Source: Acidobacteriota bacterium (GTDB taxonomy: Bacteria; Acidobacteriota; Blastocatellia; Pyrinomonadales; Pyrinomonadaceae). Taken from it: a stretch of DNA of 64,000 nt. Positions within the stretch are counted from its first letter, which is position 1, and each line of letters opens with the position of its first letter. The stretch covers positions 96,345 to 160,344 of the forward strand of contig JAHBSL010000007.1 in NCBI GenBank assembly GCA_019639135.1. Direction: 5' to 3'. The notes under the pieces are model-generated. The model was not told the origin of the DNA, ran no database searches, and saw only the letters and a list, made by a program, of their open reading frames with translations. The translations under genes were made by a program, and so were the position numbers. Below, in pieces: positions 43,429 to 51,663 of the stretch.

Positions 43429-45332
43429 TGAACAGACACGTTTTGCCGAAAGGCATTCTCCGAGCCGCCCGCATCCTTCTAGTTGCGGGCTTTCTTTGCC
43501 TTCCCGCCGCCGCACAGCGCGAATACCCGATCGCGGCGATCCAAGGCAGCCGCAATATCTCGACCCTTGAGAACCAGTTCGTCCGTGCCAGCGGCGTCGT
43601 GACGGCCCGGCTGCGGAACGGCTTTTTTATTCAAACGCCGGACGGGCAAACGGACAACGACCCGAAGACCTCTGAAGGTATCTACGTTTTCACACGCGCC
43701 GAACCGCCGCCGGACGCTGTTCCCGGCAATGCCGTAACGGTCTCCGGCCGCGTAACCGAGTTCCGGCCGGGAAACGTCGCCGCCACGCTTACGATTACCG
43801 AGATCTCATACACGCAAGGCCGCGACTTTTTTGCCGTCACCGCGAAGAACGTCGCCCTGCCAAAGCCGGTCGTGCTTTCGCCGGACGACTTCAAACCGAA
43901 CTCGGTCGATCAGCTCGAAAAATATGAAGGAATGCGGGTCGCCGTTACGGCGATGTCCGTCGTCGCCCCCACCGGAGGAAGGGTCGATGCCAAGACCGAA
44001 ACGGTCGAATCGGACGGGATATTCTTCGGTGTCCTGAAGGGCTTTCCACGGCCCTTTCGTGAGCCCGGTCTCGAGCCGCTTTTTTTTCTAACCTCGCCGG
44101 ACCGAGAAAAATGGAAAAAGGACTTTCCGAAGATCCCGATCTTTGACGGCAATCAGGAGTTGATCCGCGTTGATACCCGTTCGCAGATATCATCCGCCCC
44201 GATGAATGTGATGGTCGGCCAGGAACTGCGAGACGTGACCGGGGTTTTGCACTACGGCTTTGGCCGCTACACCATCGTTACCGATGCCGGTGCCCCGCCT
44301 GCTGTAGCCGGCGGAATTCGCCCGCTTCCCTTGCCGCCGCCTACGGAGCGGCAGTTCTCGATCGCGGCAATGAACATCGAGACCTTTGTTGACGACGTGG
44401 ACGACCCGAACATTCGCGAGGACGTCGCAACGAAAGAGGCGTTTGAGAAACGAGTCAAAAAGGTTTCGCGGGCGATCAACGAACTTGCCAGCCGTCCGGA
44501 CATCATCGCCGTTGTTGAGGCCGAGAACCTGAACGTGCTCCGCCAGCTTGCAAAGGCGGTGAATGCAGGCGCCGTTGCCGCCGGCCTGCCGGACCCGAAA
44601 TATGAAGCCTATCTTGAAGAAGGAAACGACGGCCGGAGCATCGACGTCGGTTTTCTGGTCAAGGGCAGCCGCGTGACGGTCCGCTCGGCAAAACAGCTTG
44701 GCAAGAACGAACGCTTTAGCGAACCCGGCGGCAGAAGCGACGCGATCCTCCACGACCGGCCGCCGCTTGTCATAGAGGCAGAGATCCGCGATGAAAAGAC
44801 CGGCACGCCGTTTCGCGTAACGGTGATGAGCAATCACCTGAAATCGCTCCGCGGGATAACTGACGAACGCGATGGGCCACGGGTCCGGGCAAAACGCGCA
44901 CTCCAGGCAGAGTACATCGCGAAGTGGGTCAACGAACGGCAAAAGGCCGACCCGAACGAGCGGATCGTCATCGCCGGCGACCTGAACGCCTTTCAGTTCA
45001 ACGACGGGCTGGTCGATATCATCGGCACGTTGACAGGAAAGCCGACGCCAAAGGACGCTGTTCTCGCATCATCACCAGACCTCATCGAACGCGACCTCAT
45101 CAACCTTGTCGATCTCATTCAGGCGGCCCAGAGATACTCTTACGTTTTTGACGGAAGCTCTCAATCGCTTGACCACATAATCATCAACGAACCGATGCGA
45201 AAGCACTTGAACGGCTTCGGTTACCTGCGTGTGAACGCCGATTTCCCGAAGGCATTTCGGGCGGATGGCGAGCGGATCGAAGGCTTCTCCGATCACGATG
45301 TCGCGGTCGCTTATTTCACGCTTGACCAGTAG
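43428..45332 (+). CDS. Extracellular endonuclease/exonuclease/phosphatase family nuclease (ExeM/NucH-like)
   Basis: A 634-residue exported protein. A signal peptide (about 1-28, AAAQ) is followed by an OB-fold-like region (about 30-130, RASGVVTARLRNGFFIQTPD). The C-terminal EEP domain has AAMNIETFVDD, IAVVEAENLNVL, VMSNHLKS, AGDLNAFQFND and the terminal GFSDHDVAVAYF, the Glu/His/Asp/Asn set of DNase I-like phosphohydrolases. The start overlaps the stop of the NUC gene, so the two nucleases are translationally coupled. Probably used for degrading external DNA for phosphate or biofilm turnover. Confidence 0.9.
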   Translation: MNRHVLPKGILRAARILLVAGFLCLPAAAQREYPIAAIQGSRNISTLENQFVRASGVVTARLRNGFFIQTPDGQTDNDPKTSEGIYVFTRAEPPPDAVPGNAVTVSGRVTEFRPGNVAATLTITEISYTQGRDFFAVTAKNVALPKPVVLSPDDFKPNSVDQLEKYEGMRVAVTAMSVVAPTGGRVDAKTETVESDGIFFGVLKGFPRPFREPGLEPLFFLTSPDREKWKKDFPKIPIFDGNQELIRVDTRSQISSAPMNVMVGQELRDVTGVLHYGFGRYTIVTDAGAPPAVAGGIRPLPLPPPTERQFSIAAMNIETFVDDVDDPNIREDVATKEAFEKRVKKVSRAINELASRPDIIAVVEAENLNVLRQLAKAVNAGAVAAGLPDPKYEAYLEEGNDGRSIDVGFLVKGSRVTVRSAKQLGKNERFSEPGGRSDAILHDRPPLVIEAEIRDEKTGTPFRVTVMSNHLKSLRGITDERDGPRVRAKRALQAEYIAKWVNERQKADPNERIVIAGDLNAFQFNDGLVDIIGTLTGKPTPKDAVLASSPDLIERDLINLVDLIQAAQRYSYVFDGSSQSLDHIIINEPMRKHLNGFGYLRVNADFPKAFRADGERIEGFSDHDVAVAYFTLDQ

Positions 45333-45714
45333 CGGAATCGCCCTCTAGTATGACCTGTGCCGCGGCGTGATCGGCCGTATGCGAAAGCGAAAGATGAATG
45401 CGGGCCGCCCCGGCTTCGGCCGATAAACGGGCGGCCTCGCCGCTCAAGAGGAGCGAAGGTGCTCCGTTCTCATCGTTCACGACCTCGACATCATGCCACG
45501 AGATCTTTCCCCGCCAGCCCGTTTTCAGCGCCTTTAGGAAGGCTTCCTTAGCCGCAAATCTCGCAGCATAGGAAGCCGCAGCGGCCTTCCCGCGGGCTTC
45601 GCAGTACTCGCGTTCGGCGGGCGTGAAAACGCGTTCGCCAAACCGCGGAGTTCTGGCGAGCGTTTCGCGTATGCGATAGACTTCAACTATGTCGAACCCG
45701 GTAGAAATGATCAT
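45316..45714 (-). CDS. acpS: Holo-[acyl-carrier-protein] synthase
   Basis: A 132-residue enzyme that moves phosphopantetheine from CoA to acyl carrier protein. Motifs are GFDIVEVYRIRETL (magnesium-binding Asp), FTPAEREYC, and SYAARFAAKEAFLKALKTGW with the catalytic Glu and Lys, plus IHLSLSHTADHAAA near the end. The start MIISTGFDIVE is canonical. It overlaps the 5' end of the divergent pgeF gene, and its 3' end overlaps the convergent nuclease gene by 17 bases. Confidence 0.95.
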   Translation of the reverse strand: MIISTGFDIVEVYRIRETLARTPRFGERVFTPAEREYCEARGKAAAASYAARFAAKEAFLKALKTGWRGKISWHDVEVVNDENGAPSLLLSGEAARLSAEAGAARIHLSLSHTADHAAAQVILEGDSATGQA

Positions 45715-46606
45715 CGATGGCCGCGGCGTGGCCGAAGCGCCTGCGAGTGCCGCAGTAGATTTGGCCGATGCCCAACGCCGAATTCTAACCGATTCCGACT
45801 TCTATTGGCGAGAGCAGGACGGACTTAAGCTGCTCGTCTGCCGTCCGCTCGAAGATGCCGGCTTTGTCAATGGCTTCTCAACGCGGCTCGGCGGAGTCTC
45901 GGATATGCGGGGTGATGGAAGCGGCAGCGACCTCAATCTTGCCGGCTACGACGAGGACCAAACCGAAAACATCGAGGAAAATCGGCGACGGTTTCTTGCC
46001 TTGTTCGATAGCGAAAGACAGCTCGCGACCGCGTGGCAGGTGCATGGCGACGGCGTGAAGATCGTTGATAGCCCCGAGGCCGCGGCAGCAACCGAAGAAC
46101 GCTTTGATTCGCTCGTTTCCGATATGCCCGGACTTTTGCTCGGCGTAAAGACCGCCGATTGCGTCCCGGTTCTTATCGGCGACCCGCGGACGGGAAGCTT
46201 TGCCGCCATTCACGCCGGATGGCGAGGAACGGTGCGGTCGATCGTCGCAAAAGCCGTAATGAAAATGGTAGAGAACTACGGCGCAGTTCCGGCGGATATG
46301 ATCGCCGCCATCGGGCCTGCCGCCTGCGGACGCAACTACGAGATCGGCGAAGAGGTGATCGCGGAGTTCACCGCTAACTTTGCCGAAGCCGACAAATACT
46401 TTTCCGAAACGCGGCCGGGCCATGCCCTCATCGACCTGCACGCCGCAAATCGCGACCAGCTCATCGCTGCCGGCCTCGCACCCGGACACATTTTCGTCTC
46501 ATCGCTCTGCACAATGGAAACGACGGACCTCTTCTTTTCGTATCGGGTCGAGAAAAGCAAATACGGCCGAACCGGTCGCCTGATGTCCGTGATCGGCCGT
46601 GAATGA
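45689..46606 (+). CDS. pgeF: Peptidoglycan editing factor / laccase-domain protein (YfiH family)
   Basis: A 305-residue YfiH/YlmD family protein. Motifs are FSTRLGGVS, WQVHGDGVKIV, GVKTADCVPVLIGD, FAAIHAGWRGTV and AIGPAACGRNYEIG, which carry the zinc/copper-binding His and Cys residues. Members trim wrongly built muropeptide precursors or act on purine nucleosides. The start is uncertain: ATG at 45689 or 45707 both lie inside the opposite-strand acpS gene, and neither has a good ribosome site. Confidence 0.9.
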   Translation: MSNPVEMIIDGRGVAEAPASAAVDLADAQRRILTDSDFYWREQDGLKLLVCRPLEDAGFVNGFSTRLGGVSDMRGDGSGSDLNLAGYDEDQTENIEENRRRFLALFDSERQLATAWQVHGDGVKIVDSPEAAAATEERFDSLVSDMPGLLLGVKTADCVPVLIGDPRTGSFAAIHAGWRGTVRSIVAKAVMKMVENYGAVPADMIAAIGPAACGRNYEIGEEVIAEFTANFAEADKYFSETRPGHALIDLHAANRDQLIAAGLAPGHIFVSSLCTMETTDLFFSYRVEKSKYGRTGRLMSVIGRE

Positions 46607-46632
46607 AGAGTTGTTAGTTGCGAATCGAAAGG

Positions 46633-46731
46633 TGAACGCGGATCAAACAGATAGGGCGGATGACTCGAATCAGAAAATGTCTCAGTAATTCATTTCCTTC
46701 CGATCCGCTTCATCTGCGATATCCGCGTTCA
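46633..46731. repeat. Imperfect palindromic intergenic element, copy 2
   Basis: Begins TGAACGCGGAT and ends ATCCGCGTTCA, as in the element at 31045-31133, with similar inner GGCGGAT and GATCCGC motifs but a diverged middle. It lies between pgeF and the convergent DsbD-N-like gene. Confidence 0.65.
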
Positions 46732-46756
46732 ATTGATCTAAATTGTCTCAAAATAT

Positions 46757-47233
46757 TTAACGGACCCGGGCGGTCAGCGTGATGTTCTGCGTCCGCGGCG
46801 GGTAACAGACCTCGTCGGTGCATGCCTGATACCGGACCGCCGCACGAACCGTCACCGTGTTTCCGCGAAAATTCGCCGGGACGCGAACCGTGAACGGGAT
46901 CGAAACGCGGCCTTCGTAAATGTTGATCGTTCCGTTCGAGAACTGAAACCGCTTGTTCTTTCCTCGCGGATATGCCGGTGCTGAAACTCGGCCGCCGGTC
47001 GCGGTAAGCCGCACCGAGGTCGGGATGGCATATTCGCTATTCGGCCGGTTCGAGTTCACGTGCAGGCCGCCGGGAATGTTCAGTGTAACGACGCCGCGGG
47101 CCGAGCCGCCGCGGGCAACGGTCCCGTTGCCGATCGAGCCGCCGACGTTGACCGTTTGGGCGCTGACGGCCGCGGCCGAAAATGCCATGAAGGCTAGTGC
47201 GAGTGCAGATCCAATGAATTTCGTTCTCAGCAT
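46757..47233 (-). CDS. Secreted DsbD N-terminal-domain-like protein
   Basis: A 158-residue exported protein with a signal peptide (about 1-25, VSAQ). The rest is a beta-sandwich with the DsbD-alpha signature VRYQACTDEVCYPP, holding the two Cys that in DsbD form the redox-active pair. Features such as GGLHVNSNRPNSEYAIPTSV also fit. The membrane and thioredoxin-like parts of DsbD are absent, so it is a free-standing domain. It could be a periplasmic thiol carrier. It lies 39 bases after the gene at 47273-47791. Confidence 0.8.
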   Translation of the reverse strand: MLRTKFIGSALALAFMAFSAAAVSAQTVNVGGSIGNGTVARGGSARGVVTLNIPGGLHVNSNRPNSEYAIPTSVRLTATGGRVSAPAYPRGKNKRFQFSNGTINIYEGRVSIPFTVRVPANFRGNTVTVRAAVRYQACTDEVCYPPRTQNITLTARVR

Positions 47234-47272
47234 AATTTTTCTATGATGTCGCCCGCCCGGAGCGGGATGTTC

Positions 47273-47791
47273 TTATTTTACTTCAAAACTTGCGAAAAGG
47301 TTTTCGATCTTTTCCGAGTAACTCTCCGCCACGTCGTCAAGCACATCGGCGCGCAGCTCGAATGTTACCGCGTCCGTCCCGACGAGCCGCACATAACGGC
47401 GGATGTTCACGCCGTCCTCAACCACCGAAACATCGATTCGAATGTTCTTTCGGTCCTGCTCGACGAACTTCTCTTCGTCAGCGGCCCCGGAAGCGGATTC
47501 TTTTATCGCCGCCGCGATTGCATCCGGATCCTTCCCGTCGTGGCGTTCGACCGTGATCGTCGCCTGGTATTTCTCCGCCGCATCGCCGAGGCCAAAGTCC
47601 TTGCTGTTCGCCCGAAAGGCAAGGCCCGAATCGTCGTTCAAAAGATGGATGAAACCTTCCGGCTTCGTCAATTTGAAGCCATCGGCCTCGATCGCTTCCT
47701 CGTTATAGGCGGCCGCGGCGTCGCGCTTGATGCGGGTCGAGGCCCAGACCATCAACGCAACGATTATCGAACCGACGATCAGTATCTCCAT
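47273..47791 (-). CDS. Membrane-anchored protein of unknown function
   Basis: A 172-residue protein. I chose the ATG at 47791 (MEILIVGSIIVALMVWAS) because it gives a clean N-terminal membrane anchor with AAGAGAA upstream. The rest is a soluble alpha/beta domain that resembles PsbP/LpqN-like folds (DGFKLTKPEGFIHLL, YQATITVERHDGKDPDAIAA, YVRLVGTDAVTFELRADVL). Function unknown. It follows rlmN by 34 bases on the same strand and precedes the DsbD-N-like gene. Confidence 0.65.
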   Translation of the reverse strand: MEILIVGSIIVALMVWASTRIKRDAAAAYNEEAIEADGFKLTKPEGFIHLLNDDSGLAFRANSKDFGLGDAAEKYQATITVERHDGKDPDAIAAAIKESASGAADEEKFVEQDRKNIRIDVSVVEDGVNIRRYVRLVGTDAVTFELRADVLDDVAESYSEKIENLFASFEVK

Positions 47792-47825
47792 TTCTCTTAT
47801 TCGAAAAACGCGAACAAAAATTCCC

Positions 47826-48911
47826 TTAGCCGGCGATCTGCACGAGATTCGGCTCGTGCTTGGCCGCAAGCTGGCCGCAGGCGGCATAGATGTCGCGGCC
47901 CCGCGGCGTCCTGACATACGCCGAAATCCCCCGCGACTCGAGTATCTCCTTGAACCGCCGAACCTGCTCGGGGTCCGATGGCCGATAGTCGAGCTGCTCG
48001 GCCGGATTGTGCGGTATCAGGTTGATCTTCACTTTCCTCAGGCCGTGCCGCTCGATCAGGTCGGCGAGCTCCTCGGCCTGCCGGTCGGAATCGTTAACAT
48101 CGCCGAGCAGAACATATTCGAACGTGAATCGTTCACCGCGTTTAAGCGTTTTCTCGAATTCGCGAGCCGCCGCCATCAACTCCTCGATCGGCCATTTTCG
48201 GTTGATCGGCATCAGCCGGTCGCGGAGCGGATCGCTTGCCGCCGAGAGCGAGATCGCAAGATTCGGCCGGCGTTCGAGCTTGGCAAATTCGTATATCTTC
48301 GGGACGATCCCGGCGGTCGAGACCGTCACGCGGCCGGGGACGATGTGCAGGCCCTTTTCGTCGGCCATTATCTCAAGCGCCTTGATCAAGTTCTCGAAAT
48401 TCAAGAAGGGTTCGCCCTCGCCCATCGCGACGAGGTTCGTGCCGTGCGGCGTGTCTCCGCCGATGCCGTAAACATCATTAAGGACGACGATTATTTGCTC
48501 GATTATCTCGCCCGCGGTCAGGTTGCGGAGAAGTCCAAGTTTCGCCGTCAGGCAAAAGTCGCACTTGAGCGGGCAGCCCGATTGCGACGAAAAGCAGATC
48601 GTGTCGCGGCTCTCGGTCGGGATAAAAACGGTCTCGACCGGATAGCCGTCGCGGGTCCGCATAAGGTAACGCCGGGTGCCATCGATCGAGACGAACTTCG
48701 ATTCGACCTCCAGCACTGAAACCTCCGTCTCTGCCGCCAGCCGCTCCCGAAGGGCCTTGGGCAGGTCGGTCATTTCGTCAAAAGAACGAAGACGGCGTTC
48801 GTAGAGACCGCGGAAGACCTGGTCCGCACGATAGCGCGGCTCGCCGAGCCCGGCAAAAAGCTCAGTGAGTTCGTCGCGGCCAAGGCCGACAAGATGCGGT
48901 CGCACTTCCAC
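47826..48911 (-). CDS. rlmN: 23S rRNA (adenine-2503-C2)/tRNA methyltransferase
   Basis: A 361-residue radical-SAM methyltransferase that modifies A2503 of 23S rRNA and A37 of some tRNAs. The iron-sulfur cluster motif is CPLKCDFC (CxxxCxxC, near residue 113). The methyl-carrying Cys is in DIYAACGQL near the C-terminus. Other motifs are FSSQSG, MGEGEPFLNFENL and LIPHNPAE. The gene starts close to the divergent lipoprotein nuclease at 48993. Confidence 0.96.
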   Translation of the reverse strand: MEVRPHLVGLGRDELTELFAGLGEPRYRADQVFRGLYERRLRSFDEMTDLPKALRERLAAETEVSVLEVESKFVSIDGTRRYLMRTRDGYPVETVFIPTESRDTICFSSQSGCPLKCDFCLTAKLGLLRNLTAGEIIEQIIVVLNDVYGIGGDTPHGTNLVAMGEGEPFLNFENLIKALEIMADEKGLHIVPGRVTVSTAGIVPKIYEFAKLERRPNLAISLSAASDPLRDRLMPINRKWPIEELMAAAREFEKTLKRGERFTFEYVLLGDVNDSDRQAEELADLIERHGLRKVKINLIPHNPAEQLDYRPSDPEQVRRFKEILESRGISAYVRTPRGRDIYAACGQLAAKHEPNLVQIAG

Positions 48912-48992
48912 ACCATTGATTCTAACGCATTTGCAAACGGGTTCGCACCGCGAGTGCGAACTCGCTCACCGCGTTTGGTAAACTTGAACACG

Positions 48993-49820
48993 ATGCCGTC
49001 TCTCGCTCGCGTTGGAAAGCCCGCAATACTTCTGATCGTCCTGTTGGCCGTTGCGACGGCGGGCTGCGAGCGGCTGCGTACTATCACACAAGGCCCGCCC
49101 GAACCGCCGCCGCAAACCGCTCCCGCTGATCCGGCACTCCCGCTCGGGCCGCACGGAGCTTTCGGGAATCCTTCAAATGCCACCGCCGATGAGCGAAACC
49201 GCGATAATTTCTTGATCATCGGCGAAGGTTCGGTTATGTCTTACAATGACTCTCGCGGAACCGCGAACTGGGTCGCCTGGCGGACGACCCGCGGGGACCT
49301 CGGCCCCTCGATACCGCGGCCCGACTTCCGCCCCGACCCGCGTTTGCCGGCCGGCTTTCGCCGCATCGGATACAGCGACTACTCCGGCAGCGGCTACGAT
49401 CGCGGGCACCTCGTGCCCTCGGCAGATCGCTTCGCCAACCCGCAGCTCAATGAAGAAACGTTCATGATGACCAATATCGTCCCCAAGACGGCCGCTCTAA
49501 ATCAGGGCCCATGGGAGAAGCTCGAGCGGCACGCCCGCGCACTTGCACGACGGCTCGGCGCCGTCCAGCAGATCGCCGGCTGCTACGGCGAAAAGGAAAG
49601 GCTGAAAGGAAAGGTGGCCGTGCCGACCAATTGCTGGAAGATCATCGTTGCCCTCCCGAGCGGACGAACCGTCGCCGACCGCGACCGCCGAATGCAGGTC
49701 ATCGCCGTCGATATGCCAAACATCGATGGGATCGACGACGTCCGATGGGAGACGTATAAAACTTCTGTCGAAGCCCTACAGCAGAGGACAGGGCTAGACC
49801 TCTCAGTTATTCCCCGATAA
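48993..49820 (+). CDS. DNA/RNA non-specific endonuclease, lipoprotein
   Basis: A 275-residue NUC-family nuclease. The ATG at 48993 gives a lipoprotein signal with lipobox TAGC near residue 18. The domain begins GNPSNATADERNRDNFLI, with the catalytic DRGH in GSGYDRGHLVPSADR and the metal-binding Asn in FMMTNIVPK. It is a close paralogue of the NUC domain encoded at 41731-43428, sharing GNPSNATAD, TANWVAWR and GSGYDRGH. It is likely tethered to the outer membrane, degrading external nucleic acid. Confidence 0.92.
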   Translation: MPSLARVGKPAILLIVLLAVATAGCERLRTITQGPPEPPPQTAPADPALPLGPHGAFGNPSNATADERNRDNFLIIGEGSVMSYNDSRGTANWVAWRTTRGDLGPSIPRPDFRPDPRLPAGFRRIGYSDYSGSGYDRGHLVPSADRFANPQLNEETFMMTNIVPKTAALNQGPWEKLERHARALARRLGAVQQIAGCYGEKERLKGKVAVPTNCWKIIVALPSGRTVADRDRRMQVIAVDMPNIDGIDDVRWETYKTSVEALQQRTGLDLSVIPR

Positions 49821-49834
49821 GAGTAAAAACGAAT

Positions 49835-50215
49835 ATGTCGAACGAAAAGAATGAGCTCGATGATTATCAGCCGGCCAATCCACAACGCATATTCTGGTGG
49901 TATCGCGTGTTTTTGTTTGCTCACGGAGCGATGTACGCGTTCTTCGCTTTTCTAGTCCTGCTCGCTCTTATCGTGCCAACGGAAGAGGCCGCCGCGGATA
50001 GTACTTTGATGGTCATTGGATTTCTGGTCGTCTTTGGCGGGATAGCGTTCTCACAATTCTTCTGTATTTTCCTAGGGCGGCGATACTCGACGTGGGTCGT
50101 TGGCTTCATTAACATCGCCTTTGGTCTTACAAACTGTTTTCTTCTCATACCGGCGGGCATTTTGTTTGCACTTTGGTTACGAGTTGAAACTCAACAGTTT
50201 TTCGAACGTAAATAG
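49835..50215 (+). CDS. Small integral membrane protein, unknown function
   Basis: A 126-residue protein with about three or four membrane segments (near residues 22-46, 58-80 and 85-115) after a polar Asn/Glu-rich N-terminus. It starts 14 bases after the nuclease gene and ends four bases before the SnoaL-like gene, so these may be co-transcribed. No recognisable family. Confidence 0.6.
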   Translation: MSNEKNELDDYQPANPQRIFWWYRVFLFAHGAMYAFFAFLVLLALIVPTEEAAADSTLMVIGFLVVFGGIAFSQFFCIFLGRRYSTWVVGFINIAFGLTNCFLLIPAGILFALWLRVETQQFFERK

Positions 50216-50219
50216 CGAT

Positions 50220-50744
50220 ATGCGAACTCCAATATTGATCCTATCCGTCGTTCTCCTCGCAGCAACCACCAGCATGGCACAAGCAAAAGAAGCAAAACCG
50301 GCCGATGTCGAGTCGATCGATTCGATAATGAAGGCAGTTTATGACGTCATCTCCGGCGATGCCGGCGTCGAGCGCGATTGGGACCGCTTCCGCTCGCTCT
50401 TTCATAAGGACGCGCGGCTCATCCCGACCGGCAAGAATCCGCAAACCGGCGTAACCGGGGCGACCGCCTTGACGCCCGAGGGCTACATCGAACGGGCAGG
50501 ACCGATGTTCGCAAAGCAAGGCTTCCACGAACGCGAGATCAGCCGCAAGGTTGACCGCTACGGGAATATCGTCCAGGTCTTTTCGACCTACGCCGCATTT
50601 CGCAGCAAGGCGGACAAGGAACCCTTCATGCGCGGCATCAATAGCTTTCAACTGCTCTTCGACGGCAAGCGTTGGTGGGTTATGAACATTTTCTGGGAAG
50701 CCGAAACGCCCGAAAACCCGATCCCGAAAGAATATTTGAAGTGA
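50220..50744 (+). CDS. Exported SnoaL/NTF2-like protein
   Basis: A 174-residue protein. The ATG at 50220 gives a signal peptide (about 1-21, SMAQA). The rest fits the NTF2/SnoaL-like cone fold: SIMKAVYDVISGDAGVERDW, FRSLFHKDARLIPT, IVQVFSTYAAFRSKA and the C-terminal GINSFQLLFDGKRWWVMNIF. The active function is unknown; the fold holds small ligands or acts enzymatically. A strong terminator follows at 50817-50870. Confidence 0.8.
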   Translation: MRTPILILSVVLLAATTSMAQAKEAKPADVESIDSIMKAVYDVISGDAGVERDWDRFRSLFHKDARLIPTGKNPQTGVTGATALTPEGYIERAGPMFAKQGFHEREISRKVDRYGNIVQVFSTYAAFRSKADKEPFMRGINSFQLLFDGKRWWVMNIFWEAETPENPIPKEYLK

Positions 50745-50816
50745 AACCATCGGTCGGGTTTCGATAAAGGCCAACCTCTCATCATCGTTGCTCATCTCTC
50801 TGACCTCAGCGAAAAC

Positions 50817-50870
50817 CTCCGCGGCCTCGGCGTTCAAATGATCGGAACGCAGAGGCAACGGAGTTTTTTT
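50817..50870 (+). terminator. Long-stem terminator after the SnoaL-like gene
   Basis: A 19-base arm (CTCCGCGGCCTCGGCGTTC) pairs with GAACGCAGAGGCAACGGAG with three mismatches round a nine-base loop, followed by seven T residues. The stem also resembles dispersed CGTTCTCTGCG-type repeats. Confidence 0.75.
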
Positions 50871-50951
50871 CGCGTAGATCGCGGAGGCAGTTCCCCAAGC
50901 GACCTTAATTCAGATTCCCCGTCCAAATATTCGAAACAGGCAATTTTTCGC

Positions 50952-50980
50952 TTGACAAACTGAACAACGTCCCGTAACTT
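50952..50980 (+). promoter_or_regulatory. Promoter of the TetR-type regulator
   Basis: A perfect TTGACA (50952-50957), a 17-base spacer and TAACTT (50975-50980). The ATG lies only 14 bases after the -10 box, so the leader would be about 8 bases long. Confidence 0.6.
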
Positions 50981-50994
50981 AACACTGTAAAGCA

Positions 50995-51606
50995 ATGGGC
51001 ATAGCCGAACGCAGAGAACGAGAAAAAGAGAACCTCCGGCAAGAGATAATCGACGCCGCGAGGGAGATCTTCGTCTCCGAAGGCTACGACAAGCTCTCGA
51101 TGCGGAAGGTCGCCGAACGGATCGAGTACTCACCGACGACGATCTATCTCTACTTTGAAGATAAGTCCGCCTTGCTCCGCGAGGTCTGCGAAGAGGCGTT
51201 CTATAAACTCGGCGACGCTATCCGGAAGGCGAAAAAGACCGGCCGCACACCGCTCGAGGTTCTGCGAAAGGGGCTCATCGGTTATATCGAATTCGGCCTC
51301 GCACATCCGCACCACTATGAGGTCGCTTTCATCTCGCCCAAGGACAAGATATTCGGCGAGGGCGACTATGAGTTCGAGGGCTCGGCCGGCCAGCAGGCCT
51401 TTAGCCTCTTGAGCGAATCGGTTGCCGAGTGCATGGCGTCCGGCGATATCCGCAAGGGCGACGTTGCGACGACCGCTCAGACCATTTGGGCCGGTATTCA
51501 CGGCATAACGTCCTTGCTGATAATGCACGAAGATTTCCCTTTTGTGGAAAGAAAGAGGCTTATAAATTCCGTGGTCGATACAACGATCCGAGGGCTCGTG
51601 CCGTAA
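50995..51606 (+). CDS. TetR family transcriptional regulator
   Basis: A 203-residue repressor. The N-terminal DNA-binding part is clear: RQEIIDAAREIFVSEGYDKL, then SMRKVAERIEYSPTTIYLYF, then EDKSALLREVCEEAF. The C-terminal ligand domain includes GLAHPHHYEVAFISPK and the motif QTIWAGIHGITSLLIMH seen in this subgroup. It is followed by a DevCAB-type efflux operon 57 bases downstream, which it probably controls. Confidence 0.92.
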   Translation: MGIAERREREKENLRQEIIDAAREIFVSEGYDKLSMRKVAERIEYSPTTIYLYFEDKSALLREVCEEAFYKLGDAIRKAKKTGRTPLEVLRKGLIGYIEFGLAHPHHYEVAFISPKDKIFGEGDYEFEGSAGQQAFSLLSESVAECMASGDIRKGDVATTAQTIWAGIHGITSLLIMHEDFPFVERKRLINSVVDTTIRGLVP

Positions 51607-51663
51607 ATTTTTTTGCGTCTTGGGTTAACGATGTTAAGTAAATATTAAGCGATAAGCACTAGA

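Noticed and set aside
45689..46606. Calling a precise start for pgeF
   Set aside because: Neither 45689 nor 45707 has a good ribosome site, so the longer form is given with the doubt stated.
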